NCBI GenBank assembly: GCA_027484105.1
Contig: JAIXUG010000023.1
Location: 1 to 64,000, forward strand
Source of the DNA: Comamonadaceae bacterium
Lineage (GTDB): Bacteria > Pseudomonadota > Gammaproteobacteria > Burkholderiales > Burkholderiaceae_C
Length of the DNA: 64,000 nucleotides
Direction of reading: 5' to 3'
The notes under the pieces were generated by a model. It did no database searches. It saw only the letters and a list, made by a program, of their open reading frames with translations, and was not told the origin of the DNA. The translations under genes and the position numbers were made by a program. Numbering within the stretch: the stretch's first letter is position 1; each line of letters begins with the position of its first letter. Shown here one piece after another: positions 1-9,656 of this stretch.

Positions 1-57
1 GAAGCGATAGATTTTTCAAATATCATGCTTTATGAATTTTGAAATGAGGCCGTAGAG

Positions 58-1926
58 ATGAAATTAGCAAAATTGGCAACAGGCTTTCTTACTGTTTCGC
101 TCATCGCCGCCTGTGGCGGCGGTGGCGGTGGCGGTACTGGCACAGGCGGCAGTTCTGTTTCCTCATTGTCGGGGAAGGTGATCGACGGACCTATCGAGGG
201 CGCTACGGTTTGCTTGGACATCAACAACAGCGGAACATGCGACTCAGGCGAGCGAACGGCTGTCACAGCACGTGATGGCAGCTACTCCTTGGATATTTCT
301 GGCTTGGACAATTCGTTGGTTGCTGGGGCCATGCTGCACGTGACCATCCCTGAGACGGCTAAGGATGCTGACGATAATGGTAAAACCATGAAAGAAGCTG
401 GGAAACCCGCGATGATCATGATGGCTCCAGTTTACATAACGATGCCTGCCGCCAATATCATCAACCCTTTCACGACGTTGATTGCACAAAAGATGTTGGA
501 TGAGTCCAATACTGCTGCTGTCGCAACTGATTGGGTCCGTTCCCAGCTGGGACTCAGTACCGATGCGGTACTCAATGTCGATTTCAGCACAACCACAACA
601 GATCCAATATTAAAGTCGCTCCATGTGATGGGCCAAAAATTGTTCAAGGAACAAGTTGGAATCACGCAGGCCTGCATCAACACTGCGCAACTTGATTTTC
701 AAAATTTGGAGACCCAACTCAACGAGTTAAACATGACATGTGCAAGGTTAGCCCTTGGGATCATGAGCTCAAGAATGAAGAATCCGAGACAAGAGATTGA
801 TGATTTCATGAGAGCGTTGGAGCCTTTGTTGAGCAATAGCCTAGATCAGCTGTCTAATGGGAAAACTGTTAAATCCATCAGAGATTTCAAAAAGACCGCG
901 GAGAGTAACTTGGCAGTAGACATCTTCCAGGGGCTCAATGAAATGACGGACCAATTCATGACCGATGCTTGCTGGAGCGACAGTCGACATCCTGATTGCA
1001 ATTACTCTGGCTACTATGAGTTGAAAACGACAACCCGTAGCAATGATGGGCGCTTGACTGAACGTCAGCGATATGCTTCCAGACCGAGTACCAACTTCTT
1101 TTTGAATGCTGCGCCAGCTCCTAGATATTGGCAACTCATGAACAATAACTGGAGCTCTATTCCAAGCATCGTGAACGCGGAGTCATTGGGAGATGGTCAA
1201 TACAGACTCACTGGCGCTGAATACGGTTCAACAGGTGTGAATATGTTTGCCTATGGATACGAACTCAAAAACATTGAATTGAGGAATCGAAAAGATCAAA
1301 ATGTCCTTCTGCCTCGTCTCAGGTTCACTGTAACTGCAACATTTCCTGATAATGCGAGGGGCTACACCGTGTTTCACGAATCCACACAACCCAGGTATAT
1401 TTTGTCAGGCGAAGCATTGACAGGTCCATTTCAAGAAGTCTTGACCGCCAATCTGAATGCGTTGATTGACGCCTATCCTTCCTCTGCCAATCCGAGCTAC
1501 GTGAACTCATTGCAGTTGAGTTCGTCATTGCGAATAACTTTTGCGCCGACAAGTCCTATAGGAGGCACTCTGAACTTCCGCAATCCAGACTTTCCAGACC
1601 AAGTCTTGAGTAGCGTTGGTTCATATACCTTGGAGTCTGTTGAGGGCAAGACCCTTTTGAAAATTTCCGAAATTCCTGATCAAGTTTTAACAGCGATCAG
1701 GCGGGTAGATCGGGATAAAAAAGGTTTTATTTACTATGCAGACGGTGTTCGCCCCTTCTTTGCCGTGTCGCCAGATGGCAGTATCCGTGAAGGCACCTAT
1801 AGCCCTGCCATGAATGTCAGCAAGCCCAAACTGATGGTCAACCGCACAGCTTTGAATGCTGTTTTGAAGGCCCTGTCGCTGTGCCAGATGAACGCGAATT
1901 ACGAAAACATGGCCTGCCCGAATTGA
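58..1926 (+). CDS. hypothetical lipoprotein, 622 aa
   Basis: I do not recognise a specific family. The N-terminus is a lipoprotein signal: a short charged start, a hydrophobic core and a lipobox ending in LIAAC at about residue 19. A run of glycines follows, typical of a flexible tether after lipid attachment, so the protein is probably anchored in the outer membrane. Residues of about 38-100 (GKVIDGPIEGATVCLD, then DGSYSLDI) resemble a carboxypeptidase-regulatory/SdrD-B-like beta domain. The remaining 500 residues show no motif I can name. The gene looks AT-richer and less biased in codon use than the rest of the window, which suggests recent acquisition or weak expression. It is alone on its strand, with no partner gene nearby. 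Confidence 0.75.
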   Translation: MKLAKLATGFLTVSLIAACGGGGGGGTGTGGSSVSSLSGKVIDGPIEGATVCLDINNSGTCDSGERTAVTARDGSYSLDISGLDNSLVAGAMLHVTIPETAKDADDNGKTMKEAGKPAMIMMAPVYITMPAANIINPFTTLIAQKMLDESNTAAVATDWVRSQLGLSTDAVLNVDFSTTTTDPILKSLHVMGQKLFKEQVGITQACINTAQLDFQNLETQLNELNMTCARLALGIMSSRMKNPRQEIDDFMRALEPLLSNSLDQLSNGKTVKSIRDFKKTAESNLAVDIFQGLNEMTDQFMTDACWSDSRHPDCNYSGYYELKTTTRSNDGRLTERQRYASRPSTNFFLNAAPAPRYWQLMNNNWSSIPSIVNAESLGDGQYRLTGAEYGSTGVNMFAYGYELKNIELRNRKDQNVLLPRLRFTVTATFPDNARGYTVFHESTQPRYILSGEALTGPFQEVLTANLNALIDAYPSSANPSYVNSLQLSSSLRITFAPTSPIGGTLNFRNPDFPDQVLSSVGSYTLESVEGKTLLKISEIPDQVLTAIRRVDRDKKGFIYYADGVRPFFAVSPDGSIREGTYSPAMNVSKPKLMVNRTALNAVLKALSLCQMNANYENMACPN

Positions 1927-2517
1927 AGGCCAGTAGGGGCAAGTTTGGGCGGTGAGATGAGTCATGGATCATCGCCTATCTACGTCCGCAAGGCCAAGAT
2001 CTCTTGCAGCATTTCGAATGCCATTTGCTGATGGGATCATGAGAGGTGCAATTTGTCCCTCAAGATTCATTTCTAGTCAGTACCCAGCGCTGTTCTGAAT
2101 TTTGCGTTTGATCAGGTCCGAACATTTCGGTCAATTTTTCAAGCAAACTCGCCAAACAGTTCACCTGAACCGGGAACAGCAATAGGCCCGGCCTTTCTTT
2201 GAGGTCATCCGTAGCAGCAAGCGAAGCTGTAATCAGCAGCACTCCGCATTGCTTGTAACGCAGTGTTGGTGGGCGGTCGCGAAATCAAGGAGCCGGTCAT
2301 TTCTGATTCCACCTGAAGGCTGTGCTCGTTGCCATACCTGGTAAATGCTGCCTGGATATAACTGTGGGTAGCAGTCATGCTTAATTGGCTTGATAAGGTT
2401 TTCGCGCATGTCAGCCACTACCGTGTTGTCTGAACGATGCCATCTCTGCTCCTGAATGGGACAGAAATGGGCCAAAGCCTCAATCTGAGGGTGACTTCAT
2501 CGTTGACTTGTTGGTGG
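1927..2517. other. 590-bp stretch without a convincing gene
   Basis: No ORF here has a recognisable product. Two overlapping minus-strand ORFs (about 2233-2475 and 2060-2242) are in different frames but follow each other head to tail. Together they could be the decayed remains of one minus-strand gene with a frameshift near 2240, but I cannot identify a parent family. The base composition is AT-richer, like the preceding lipoprotein gene. Confidence 0.35.
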
Positions 2518-3003
2518 TCACTTACCCGCCACAAAGCTGCCGGATTTGCCGCCGTGCTTTTCCAGCAGCTTGACATCGGTGATGGTCATGCCCCGGTCCA
2601 CGGCTTTGCACATGTCGTAGATGGTGAGCAGGGCGACTTGCACGGCGGTGAGGGCTTCCATCTCGACGCCTGTTTGGCCATGGACTTCGGCGGTGGCGGT
2701 GCAGGCCACGCTGGATGTGGCGGGTTCAACCTCGAAGTCAACAGCCACCCGGGTCAAGCCGATGGGGTGACACAGGGGAATCAGGTCGCTGGTTTTCTTG
2801 GCACCCTGGATGCCTGCAATTCGGGCAATGCCCAGCACATCGCCTTTTTTGGCGGAGCCGGAAGTGATCAACGCCAGGGTGGCGGGCAACATGCAGATCC
2901 GGCCCCGGGCCACGGCCACACGCCGGGTGCTGGCTTTGTCTCCCACATCGACCATGTGGGCTTGGCCTTGGGCGTCAAAATGGGTCAGGACATCGTGGCT
3001 CAT
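2518..3003 (-). CDS. moaC: cyclic pyranopterin monophosphate synthase MoaC
   Basis: MoaC acts with MoaA to convert GTP to cyclic pyranopterin monophosphate, the first step of molybdenum cofactor synthesis in the cytoplasm. The 161-residue product has the family length and hallmarks: the substrate-pocket motif LCHPIGL, the [10 protein letters not shown] helix, [11 protein letters not shown] and a GGKSG end. The start is placed at the ATG at 3003 (MSHDVLTHF) because the 11 extra upstream codons are not conserved in kind. It is divergent from the M48 protease gene with 62 bp between the starts. No other moa gene is adjacent. Confidence 0.95.
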   Translation of the reverse strand: MSHDVLTHFDAQGQAHMVDVGDKASTRRVAVARGRICMLPATLALITSGSAKKGDVLGIARIAGIQGAKKTSDLIPLCHPIGLTRVAVDFEVEPATSSVACTATAEVHGQTGVEMEALTAVQVALLTIYDMCKAVDRGMTITDVKLLEKHGGKSGSFVAGK

Positions 3004-3065
3004 GCGCAGGTATTTCAGGGTTGACGACAGGTTCACAACAAGCGTGCATCATACGGGGCTTGGAC

Positions 3066-4634
3066 ATGGCATGGATGGCTTTGAAACACCCTGATCGTCG
3101 ATTTCACACGGTACTCGGACTGGCGCTGGCCTGGGCCCTGAGCACCGGCCTGGCGCATGGCCAGACCCTGGGCTTGCCCGCGCTTGGCGACGGCGAGAGC
3201 ATTTCCTTGGGTGCCGAGCGCCAATTGGGTGACCGGATTGCGCGCGAGTTGTTTCGGGACCCGGATTATCTGGAGGACGCGGTGCTGGACGAGTACATCC
3301 AGCAGCTTTGGGCGCCTTTGGTTCGGGCGGCCGTGGCGCGCGGTGAGTTGTCTGCAGAACTTCAAGAGCGCTTTGCCTGGCGGATTTTGCTGGGGCGTGA
3401 CCGTTCGGTGAATGCCTTTGCATTGCCCGGGGGGTATTTGGGGGTGCACCTGGGCTTGATGGCGGTGGTCAGCACGGCCGACGAGTTGGCGTCGGTGCTG
3501 GCCCATGAGTTGAGCCACGTCACCCAGCGTCACATTGCGCGCGGCATGAGCGAACAGTCCAAGATGACCCCTTGGGTGGTGGGCTCCATGATTTTGGGGG
3601 CTTTGGCCGCCAGCAAAAACCCGCAAGCCGCGCAGGCCCTGATTGTGGGCGGGCAGGCTGCGGCCATTCAGACCCAGCTTGGCTACACCCGGGACATGGA
3701 GCGGGAGGCGGACCGTGTTGGTTTCGGCATTTTGGTGGATGCGGGTTATGACCCGGGTGGTTTTGTCAGCATGTTTGCCAAATTGCAGCAAGCTGCAGGA
3801 CTCAATGACAGCGGGGCCTTTCCGTACCTGCGCAGTCACCCTTTGACCACCGAGCGCATGGCCGATATGCAGGCTCGCCAGCAGTTGAATGTACCCTTGC
3901 CCAAGCCCTTGCCCGACATGGCGCACGCCATGCTGGCGGCCAGAGCCCGGGTCTTGTCGCAAAACAGCCCCGACGCGCTCAAGGCCTGGATTCAAGGACC
4001 GGCGTCCTTGTCGGCCACGGCCACTGCTGCTGACCGTGCGGCGGCGCTGTATGCGGCGAGTTTGTCCCATCTTTTGTTGCGCGATGCCGAGGGCACCTCG
4101 CGTCATTTGCAATCCTTGAGCGCTTTGATTCAGGCGCACCGTCACTTGCCTTCTTATGCTTTGGCGCAGCGCTGGCTGCGTTTGCTGCAGGGCGAAGTGG
4201 CCGAGCGGCAAGACCAACTGGCATTGGCCGTGCAGGTCTTGACGCAAGAGAGCCCGGGGCAGCGCTTGCAGCGGCCCGAGTTGATGGCTTTGTCGCAGGT
4301 GCTGCAGCGATTGCCCGATCACCCCCTGTGGTCATCCGTCACAGCGCAGTTGCGGGATCTGGTGCAACAGACCCCGCTGGACGCGCAGGCCTGGGACCGT
4401 TTGTCGGGCTTGTTGTCCGTGCAGGGTCAAGCTTTACCAGCCTTGCGAGCGGCTGGCGAGGCGCAGGCGGCCCGACTGGATTGGCCAGGTGCGGTCGACC
4501 GTTTTCGTGCAGCCCAGGAATTGGCCCTTGCCGGTCGCTTGAAGCCGGGTGAGCACATTGAGGCGTCCATTGTGGATGTTCGCATGCGCCATGCCCGAGA
4601 GCGTCTGCGGGCCTTGCAGGTCCCTGAGCGCTGA
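3066..4634 (+). CDS. M48-family metalloprotease, BepA (YfgC)-like
   Basis: Predicted periplasmic zinc metalloprotease that acts in quality control of outer-membrane proteins. The 522-residue product has a signal peptide (hydrophobic residues 15-31, cleavage near AHG-Q). It has the catalytic HELSH motif at residues 147-151 and a downstream READRVG segment supplying the third zinc ligand. A long helical C-terminal half of TPR type follows, as in E. coli BepA (487 aa). The start at 3066 (MAWMALKHP) fits the signal peptide better than the ATG at 3021. Assignment to BepA rather than LoiP/YcaL-type M48 proteins rests on the TPR-like tail. Confidence 0.85.
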   Translation: MAWMALKHPDRRFHTVLGLALAWALSTGLAHGQTLGLPALGDGESISLGAERQLGDRIARELFRDPDYLEDAVLDEYIQQLWAPLVRAAVARGELSAELQERFAWRILLGRDRSVNAFALPGGYLGVHLGLMAVVSTADELASVLAHELSHVTQRHIARGMSEQSKMTPWVVGSMILGALAASKNPQAAQALIVGGQAAAIQTQLGYTRDMEREADRVGFGILVDAGYDPGGFVSMFAKLQQAAGLNDSGAFPYLRSHPLTTERMADMQARQQLNVPLPKPLPDMAHAMLAARARVLSQNSPDALKAWIQGPASLSATATAADRAAALYAASLSHLLLRDAEGTSRHLQSLSALIQAHRHLPSYALAQRWLRLLQGEVAERQDQLALAVQVLTQESPGQRLQRPELMALSQVLQRLPDHPLWSSVTAQLRDLVQQTPLDAQAWDRLSGLLSVQGQALPALRAAGEAQAARLDWPGAVDRFRAAQELALAGRLKPGEHIEASIVDVRMRHARERLRALQVPER

Positions 4635-4681
4635 GCGTGGCCATTGGGGCTATGATCGCCCACCTCGAACACACCCACACC

Positions 4682-5143
4682 ATGGCTGGCATCCACATCA
4701 CCGACATCGAAGCGGCCATCAACCATTGGCGCAGCAAGAACCCTTCTCCGGATGGGGTGACGCTGCCGCCTGAGTTGCGTGCTTTGGCCGAGGTGTACGG
4801 CTTGATGGTTTACCACAGGCAGGATTTGGTCGATGAGTGGTCTTGGCCGCTGGCAGCCGCCTTGGCCTGGCAGGACTGGTATGCGACCACCCCTGACACA
4901 CCGTGCATTGCCATTTGTTCCACCAGTCAGGGCGACGAAAGCTGCAAGGGCTGCGGTCGCAGCTTTGAAGAGGTGCAGTTGTGGACCGAGATGAGCCCTG
5001 CTGAGAAGCGTGCCGTATGGCGTCGCATCACGGTGGATGGCACGTCCTGGCGGTTCAACCGGTACGCCGAGCGCGCGGCCGAAGACCGCCATTGGGCCAA
5101 AGTCTCAGCGCAAGCGCAGGTGCCGCTGGATTTGACCCCCTGA
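4682..5143 (+). CDS. DUF3717/DUF1289 two-domain protein
   Basis: A 153-residue protein of unknown function. The N-terminal third (ITDIEAAINHWR... LAEVYGLMVY) fits the DUF3717 family of Burkholderiales. The centre (PCIAICS... CKGCGRSFEEVQLW... RRI) fits DUF1289, with four cysteines in a C-x4-C-x7-C-x2-C-like arrangement that could bind a metal or an Fe-S cluster. The start at 4682 is chosen because DUF3717 begins there; two in-frame ATGs lie upstream (4637, 4652). It lies 47 bp downstream of the M48 protease and may be co-transcribed with it. It converges on recX. Confidence 0.7.
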   Translation: MAGIHITDIEAAINHWRSKNPSPDGVTLPPELRALAEVYGLMVYHRQDLVDEWSWPLAAALAWQDWYATTPDTPCIAICSTSQGDESCKGCGRSFEEVQLWTEMSPAEKRAVWRRITVDGTSWRFNRYAERAAEDRHWAKVSAQAQVPLDLTP

Positions 5144-5158
5144 GTTGCAGGCTGCACC

Positions 5159-5176
5159 CAGCCAGCGCCCTGGCTG
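5159..5176. terminator. hairpin between convergent genes
   Basis: A perfect 7-bp stem CAGCCAG / CTGGCTG with a CGCC loop sits in the 41-bp gap between the converging DUF3717/DUF1289 gene and recX. There is no T-tract on either side, so it is a weak or Rho-assisted terminator candidate that could serve both strands. Confidence 0.4.
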
Positions 5177-5184
5177 CGCTGGGT

Positions 5185-5649
5185 TCACCCGAAATCGTCT
5201 TCGCCGGCGCCACTGACCACCTGCCGCACCACTTCGGCACTGAAGCCGCGTGTGAGCAAAAAGCGCATGTGTTTGGCGCGGGTCTGCGGGTCTGGCGCAG
5301 GGCTGCCAAACTTTTTGCGCCAGACTTCCTGGGCGCGGCGCAGTTCGGTGTCTTTCAGGCCCGCCAGGGCCTGGGCCACTGCTTCGCCCGTCAGGCCTTT
5401 GGCCGTCAATTCTTGCTTGACCCTGGCGGCACCCCATTTGCCTGCGCGCCGGTGGACCACCGATTCGATGGCACGGCCGTCGTTGATGAAGTCACGCGCT
5501 TGCAGCTCGTTGAGCGCCTTGGCCAGCTCGCCCGGCACCTCTTCGTGCGGGGCCAGTTTGCGTTCCAGCTCGGCGCGCGAATGCTCGCGCTGGCTCAAAA
5601 GCCGCAGGGCGCGGCCTTTGAGCGAGGGCTGGAAACCGGGCTTGTTCAC
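5185..5649 (-). CDS. recX: recombination regulator RecX
   Basis: RecX binds RecA filaments and limits their extension. The 154-residue product has the family pattern: RALRLLSQREHSRAELERKL near the start, a LNELQARDFINDGRAIESVV second repeat and a final FLLTRGFSAEVVRQVV repeat. No suitable ATG exists. The likely start is the GTG at 5647-5649 (VNKPGFQPSL), 13 bp downstream of the recA stop; longer readings run into recA in another frame. It is cotranscribed with recA, the usual arrangement. Confidence 0.9.
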   Translation of the reverse strand: MNKPGFQPSLKGRALRLLSQREHSRAELERKLAPHEEVPGELAKALNELQARDFINDGRAIESVVHRRAGKWGAARVKQELTAKGLTGEAVAQALAGLKDTELRRAQEVWRKKFGSPAPDPQTRAKHMRFLLTRGFSAEVVRQVVSGAGEDDFG

Positions 5650-5662
5650 GCTCGTGCGCCGC

Positions 5663-6700
5663 TCATTCGCCTTTGGGCTCGGCAATGGCCGACTCGAGCA
5701 GGCGGATGCCCAGCGATTCGCGCACCTTGTTTTCGATCTCGCGGGCCAAAGCCGGGTTCTCGCGCAAAAACTCGCGGGCGTTGTCACGGCCTTGGCCGAT
5801 TTTTTCGCCCTGGTAGGCGTACCAAGCGCCGGATTTGTCCACGATCTTGGCGGTGACGCCCATGTCAATCACCTCACCTTCGCGGCTGATGCCCTCGCCA
5901 AACAGGATGTCGAACTCGGCTGTTTTGAAGGGGGGCGCGACTTTGTTCTTGACCACTTTGACCTTGGTCTCGTTGCCGATCGCGTCGTCACCCTTCTTGA
6001 TGGTGCCGGTGCGGCGGATGTCCAGACGCACCGAGGCGTAGAACTTGAGCGCATTGCCGCCGGTGGTGGTCTCGGGGCTGCCGAACATGACGCCGATCTT
6101 CATGCGGATCTGGTTGATGAAGATGACGGTGCAGTTGGTCTTTTTGATGGTGGCGGTCAGCTTGCGCAGGGCCTGGCTCATCAAGCGGGCTTGCAGACCG
6201 GGCAGGCTGTCGCCCATATCGCCTTCGATTTCGGCCTTGGGTGTCAGCGCGGCCACCGAGTCGATGACCACCAAATCCACCGCGCCGGAGCGCACCAGGC
6301 TGTCCACGATTTCCAGGGCCTGTTCGCCGGTGTCAGGCTGGCTGACCAGCAGGTCTTGCAGATTCACGCCCAGGTTTTGGGCGTATTGCACATCCAGTGC
6401 GTGTTCGGCGTCCACAAAAGCGCAGGTGCCGCCCAAGCGCTGCATTTCCGAGATGACTTGCAAGGTGAGGGTGGTTTTGCCAGAGGACTCGGGGCCGTAG
6501 ATCTCGATCACACGGCCGCGGGGCAGACCGCCCACGCCCAAGGCGATGTCCAGGCCCAAAGAGCCGGTCGAGACGACCTGGATGTCGGCGATGGCTTCGC
6601 CCTCACCCAAGCGCATGATGGTGCCTTTGCCGAATTGCTTTTCAATCTGGGCCAGGGCGGCTTGCAGGGCTTTGGACTTTTCGCTGTTGTCGTCGCTCAT
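5663..6700 (-). CDS. recA: recombinase RecA
   Basis: Central ATP-dependent strand-exchange recombinase and co-protease for LexA. The 345-residue product carries the Walker A sequence GPESSGKTT, the signature [14 protein letters not shown] and the loop-2 region around [26 protein letters not shown] (quoted in part). The start is the ATG at 6700 ([10 protein letters not shown]), preceded by an AAGGAG ribosome-binding site; the ATG at 6721 is upstream of that site and is rejected. A LexA-like site lies about 60 bp upstream. recX follows after 13 bp. Confidence 0.98.
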   Translation of the reverse strand: MSDDNSEKSKALQAALAQIEKQFGKGTIMRLGEGEAIADIQVVSTGSLGLDIALGVGGLPRGRVIEIYGPESSGKTTLTLQVISEMQRLGGTCAFVDAEHALDVQYAQNLGVNLQDLLVSQPDTGEQALEIVDSLVRSGAVDLVVIDSVAALTPKAEIEGDMGDSLPGLQARLMSQALRKLTATIKKTNCTVIFINQIRMKIGVMFGSPETTTGGNALKFYASVRLDIRRTGTIKKGDDAIGNETKVKVVKNKVAPPFKTAEFDILFGEGISREGEVIDMGVTAKIVDKSGAWYAYQGEKIGQGRDNAREFLRENPALAREIENKVRESLGIRLLESAIAEPKGE

Positions 6701-6760
6701 GAGAATCTCCTTGAATATCAATGGGTTGGGGCACCGGGTTCAGCAGCGATGTGCTGTTTA

Positions 6761-6776
6761 CTGGATGCGTGAACAG
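6761..6776. promoter_or_regulatory. candidate LexA (SOS) box upstream of recA
   Basis: CTGG-N8-ACAG on the plus strand reads as CTGT-N8-CCAG on the recA strand. This is one mismatch from the CTGT-N8-ACAG consensus recognised by LexA in beta- and gammaproteobacteria. It lies about 60-75 bp upstream of the recA start. A short perfect palindrome ACAGTACTGT (6774-6782 region) abuts it. It could also affect the divergent MarR gene. Confidence 0.5.
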
Positions 6777-6841
6777 TACTGTAAACGAACTGTACAAAGC
6801 TTGAAAGCCTATTTTTGGTCAGTTTGCCTTATCATTTCAGG

Positions 6842-7345
6842 ATGAACGAAACCAGCTTTTCACCGACCGTGGCGGACAGCGCCTTGCAAGATGACCGTTG
6901 GCGCCAAACCCACCTGGGCCGCCTGCTGGGGCATGCCATGCGGCGCTTTGACGAACGTGTGTTGGTCTTGATGGCGGGCAATGAGGGCGTGCCACTGGCG
7001 CTGGCCAATTTGGCCGCGCGCGACCAGATCAGCGCCGCGCATGTGCACATCACCCGGCACCTGTCGCTGGAGGGCTCGCGCTTGACCGACCTGGCGCGCG
7101 CTGCCGGCATGAGCAAGCAGGCCATGGGCGATCTGGTGGACCAGTGCGCCGCCTGGGGCTTGGTGCAGCGCGAAGCCGACCCGCTGGATGCCAGGGCCCG
7201 CCGCGTGGTGTTCACGCCCGTGGGGCTGGCCTGGCTACAGGCCTTCAAGGATGCGGTGGCCCAAGCCGAGGCCGAGTTCCGCGAGGCCGTGGGCAAGGAT
7301 GTGGCCACCGTGGTGGCGCTGGGGCTGGAGGCCTATGCACATTGA
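6842..7345 (+). CDS. MarR-family transcriptional regulator
   Basis: A 167-residue winged-helix regulator. The recognition-helix region LTDLARAAGMSKQAMGDLVD and the wing READPLDARARRVVFT are typical of MarR proteins, with helical dimerisation segments at both ends. The start is set at 6842 (MNETSFSPT), nine codons inside the longest reading. It is divergent from recA, and its 5' region overlaps the recA control region. The ligand and targets cannot be told; it stands upstream of, but 138 bp away from, the two-component system. Confidence 0.85.
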   Translation: MNETSFSPTVADSALQDDRWRQTHLGRLLGHAMRRFDERVLVLMAGNEGVPLALANLAARDQISAAHVHITRHLSLEGSRLTDLARAAGMSKQAMGDLVDQCAAWGLVQREADPLDARARRVVFTPVGLAWLQAFKDAVAQAEAEFREAVGKDVATVVALGLEAYAH

Positions 7346-7483
7346 CAGCCTCCCGGCCCACAGAAGGCGACAAGCCCCATCGCCCTGCGCGACCCCCAGT
7401 GGCCGTGCCTGCAGACACTAGAATCAGTTCTGTTCTCGCAACCACAGCGGTGGATCGAAAGCCCACAACAACAGGAGACAGCC

Positions 7484-8158
7484 ATGCGCATTCTGATAGC
7501 CGAAGATGACCAGGTGCTTGCCGATGGTTTGCTGCGTACTTTGCGCAGCGCGGGTGCCGCGGTGGACCATGTGGCCAGTGGCAGCGAGGCCGACGCGGCC
7601 TTGATGACCAACAACGAATTCGATTTGCTGATTCTGGACTTGGGCTTGCCCAAAATGCACGGCCTGGATGTGCTCAAACGTTTGCGTGCCCGAGGTTCCG
7701 TGTTGCCGGTCTTGATCCTGACTGCAGCCGACAGTGTGGAAGAGCGTGTCAAGGGCCTCGATTACGGCGCGGACGATTACATGGCCAAACCCTTCAGCCT
7801 GCAAGAGCTCGAAGCCCGCGTGCGCGCCCTCACCCGCCGGGGCATGGGCGGCGCCACATCCCAAATCAAGCACGGCCCCCTGGTCTATGACCAATCGGGT
7901 CGTGTCGCCACCATCGACGGCAAGATGGTGGAGCTGTCGGCACGCGAGCTGGGTTTGCTCGAGGTTTTGTTGCAGCGCGCAGGCCGCCTGGTGAGCAAAG
8001 ACCAGTTGGTTGAACGCTTGTGCGAATGGGGTGAAGAGGTCAGCAACAATGCCATCGAGGTGTACATCCACCGCTTGCGCAAGAAAATCGAAAAAGGTCC
8101 GATCCGCATCGCCACGGTTCGAGGATTGGGCTACTGCCTGGAAAAGATCCCGGGTTGA
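7484..8158 (+). CDS. OmpR/PhoB-type response regulator
   Basis: A 224-residue DNA-binding response regulator. The receiver domain (1-115) has the acidic pair EDD at residues 7-9, the phospho-acceptor Asp52 in LLILDLGLP, Thr80 and the conserved Lys102 in MAKPFS. The C-terminal winged-helix (about 130-220) ends in IRTVRGLGY form (IATVRGLGYCL). It resembles TctD/QseB. It is followed after 37 bp by its histidine kinase, so the two form an operon. No transporter or other target sits next to them to reveal the stimulus. Confidence 0.93.
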   Translation: MRILIAEDDQVLADGLLRTLRSAGAAVDHVASGSEADAALMTNNEFDLLILDLGLPKMHGLDVLKRLRARGSVLPVLILTAADSVEERVKGLDYGADDYMAKPFSLQELEARVRALTRRGMGGATSQIKHGPLVYDQSGRVATIDGKMVELSARELGLLEVLLQRAGRLVSKDQLVERLCEWGEEVSNNAIEVYIHRLRKKIEKGPIRIATVRGLGYCLEKIPG

Positions 8159-8195
8159 GCGCTTGGCCCGACCGATGCCGCAGGTCCACTGAGCC

Positions 8196-9656
8196 ATGAC
8201 AACCAAAGGCTGGAATTTGCGGGTTTTCAAACGCGAGCAGCGCTCCTTGTTTGGTGAGATCCTGGACTGGATGCTCACGCCCTTGCTTTTGCTGTGGCCC
8301 ATCAGCTTGGCCCTGACCTGGTTGGTTGCCCAGGGTTTGGCCAACAAGCCTTTTGACCGAGCGCTGGTCTACAACGTTCAGGCCTTGGCGCAGCAGGTCA
8401 GGCTTGGACCGGACAAGAGTGTGCAGTTCAGCTTGCCCCAGCCAGCGAGTGAACTTCTGCGAGCCGACGAGACGGATCTGGTCTATTACCAAGTCCGCGG
8501 GGCACAAAATGAACACCTCAGCGGTGAGCGCGACTTGCCTTTGCCCAAGCCCAATGAGCCCAAAGGCAGCAGCTACGAGGTGCATATCCGTGACGATGAA
8601 ATGCGGGGTCTCGAAGTCAGGGTGGCCTACACCTGGATACGCTTGGATGCCGAAGGCAAACGACCCGCTTTGGTGCAGGTGGCCGAGACGCGAGAAAAAC
8701 GGTCTGTGCTGGCGGCGGAAATCATCAAGGGTGTGATGTTGCCCCAATTTGCCCTGCTGCCCTTGGCAGTGCTTCTGGTCTGGCTGGCACTGGTGCGTGG
8801 CATCAAGCCTTTGTCGCAGCTCGAAGAACGCATCCGCGCCCGAAAACCCGATGACTTGAGCCCCTTGGACGACAAGGCGGTGCCAATGGAAGTGGCGCCT
8901 CTGGTGGTGTCGGTGAACGATTTGCTGGAGCGCCTGAAAGACTCGATCGTCACGCAAAAACGTTTTTTGGCCGATGCGGCGCACCAGCTCAAAACCCCTT
9001 TGGCAGGCTTGCGCATGCAGGCAGATCTGGCGCAACGTTCGGGTTCGAGTGAGGAGGATTTGAAAAAGTCCTTGCAGCAGATCGGCCGCGCCAGCGTGCA
9101 AGCCACGCACACCGTCAACCAATTGCTCTCATTGGCCCGCGCAGAGGGCGGGGGCACCCACATTCTCCAGGAACTCTGCGATATGCCCACCTTGGCCCGT
9201 GAAGTCTTGCAAGATTGCTTGCCACGCGCCATGGACAAGGGGCTGGATCTGGGTTACGAGGGGGTCGAACCGGGTGCCTTGGGCGCGCAGTTGCAAGGCA
9301 ACCCGACCTTGCTCAAAGAGATGCTGCGCAATTTGGTGGAAAACGCGCTTCATTACACCCCGGGTGCGCCTGAACACCAAGGGGTGATCACGGTGCGGGT
9401 TTTGGTGGACCCGTACAGCAAGGTGCTGGTTGTGCAGGTGGAAGACAACGGACCGGGCATCCCACCGCATGAGCGGGACCTGGTTTTTCAGCCCTTCTTT
9501 CGTGCTTTGGGCACCAACGTGGATGGCTCAGGCCTGGGCTTGCCCATCGTCAAGGAAATTGCCCAACACCATGGTGCATCGGTCAGCATTGACGCCACCT
9601 TTGCGGGTCAAGCCTCACCCGGCGCTTGTTTTACCCTGCGCTTTGGCGTGATCTGA
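8196..9656 (+). CDS. sensor histidine kinase, TctE/QseC type
   Basis: A 486-residue membrane kinase paired with the upstream response regulator. Two membrane segments (about 26-47 and 180-200) enclose a periplasmic domain of roughly 130 residues. A HAMP-like linker leads to the H-box AAHQLKTPL with the phosphorylated His263. The ATPase domain has the N-box NLVENALHYTP, the G1 box DNGPGIP and the G2 region GSGLGLPIV. The domain order fits the 2CSK/TctE class. The signal is unknown. Confidence 0.93.
   Translation: MTTKGWNLRVFKREQRSLFGEILDWMLTPLLLLWPISLALTWLVAQGLANKPFDRALVYNVQALAQQVRLGPDKSVQFSLPQPASELLRADETDLVYYQVRGAQNEHLSGERDLPLPKPNEPKGSSYEVHIRDDEMRGLEVRVAYTWIRLDAEGKRPALVQVAETREKRSVLAAEIIKGVMLPQFALLPLAVLLVWLALVRGIKPLSQLEERIRARKPDDLSPLDDKAVPMEVAPLVVSVNDLLERLKDSIVTQKRFLADAAHQLKTPLAGLRMQADLAQRSGSSEEDLKKSLQQIGRASVQATHTVNQLLSLARAEGGGTHILQELCDMPTLAREVLQDCLPRAMDKGLDLGYEGVEPGALGAQLQGNPTLLKEMLRNLVENALHYTPGAPEHQGVITVRVLVDPYSKVLVVQVEDNGPGIPPHERDLVFQPFFRALGTNVDGSGLGLPIVKEIAQHHGASVSIDATFAGQASPGACFTLRFGVI

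Noticed and set aside
2437..3024. 195-codon plus-strand ORF over moaC
   Set aside because: Reverse reading of moaC; glycine/histidine-rich and without homology by eye.
5252..6772. 506-codon plus-strand ORF opposite recA/recX
   Set aside because: Shadow of recA; no recognisable domain.
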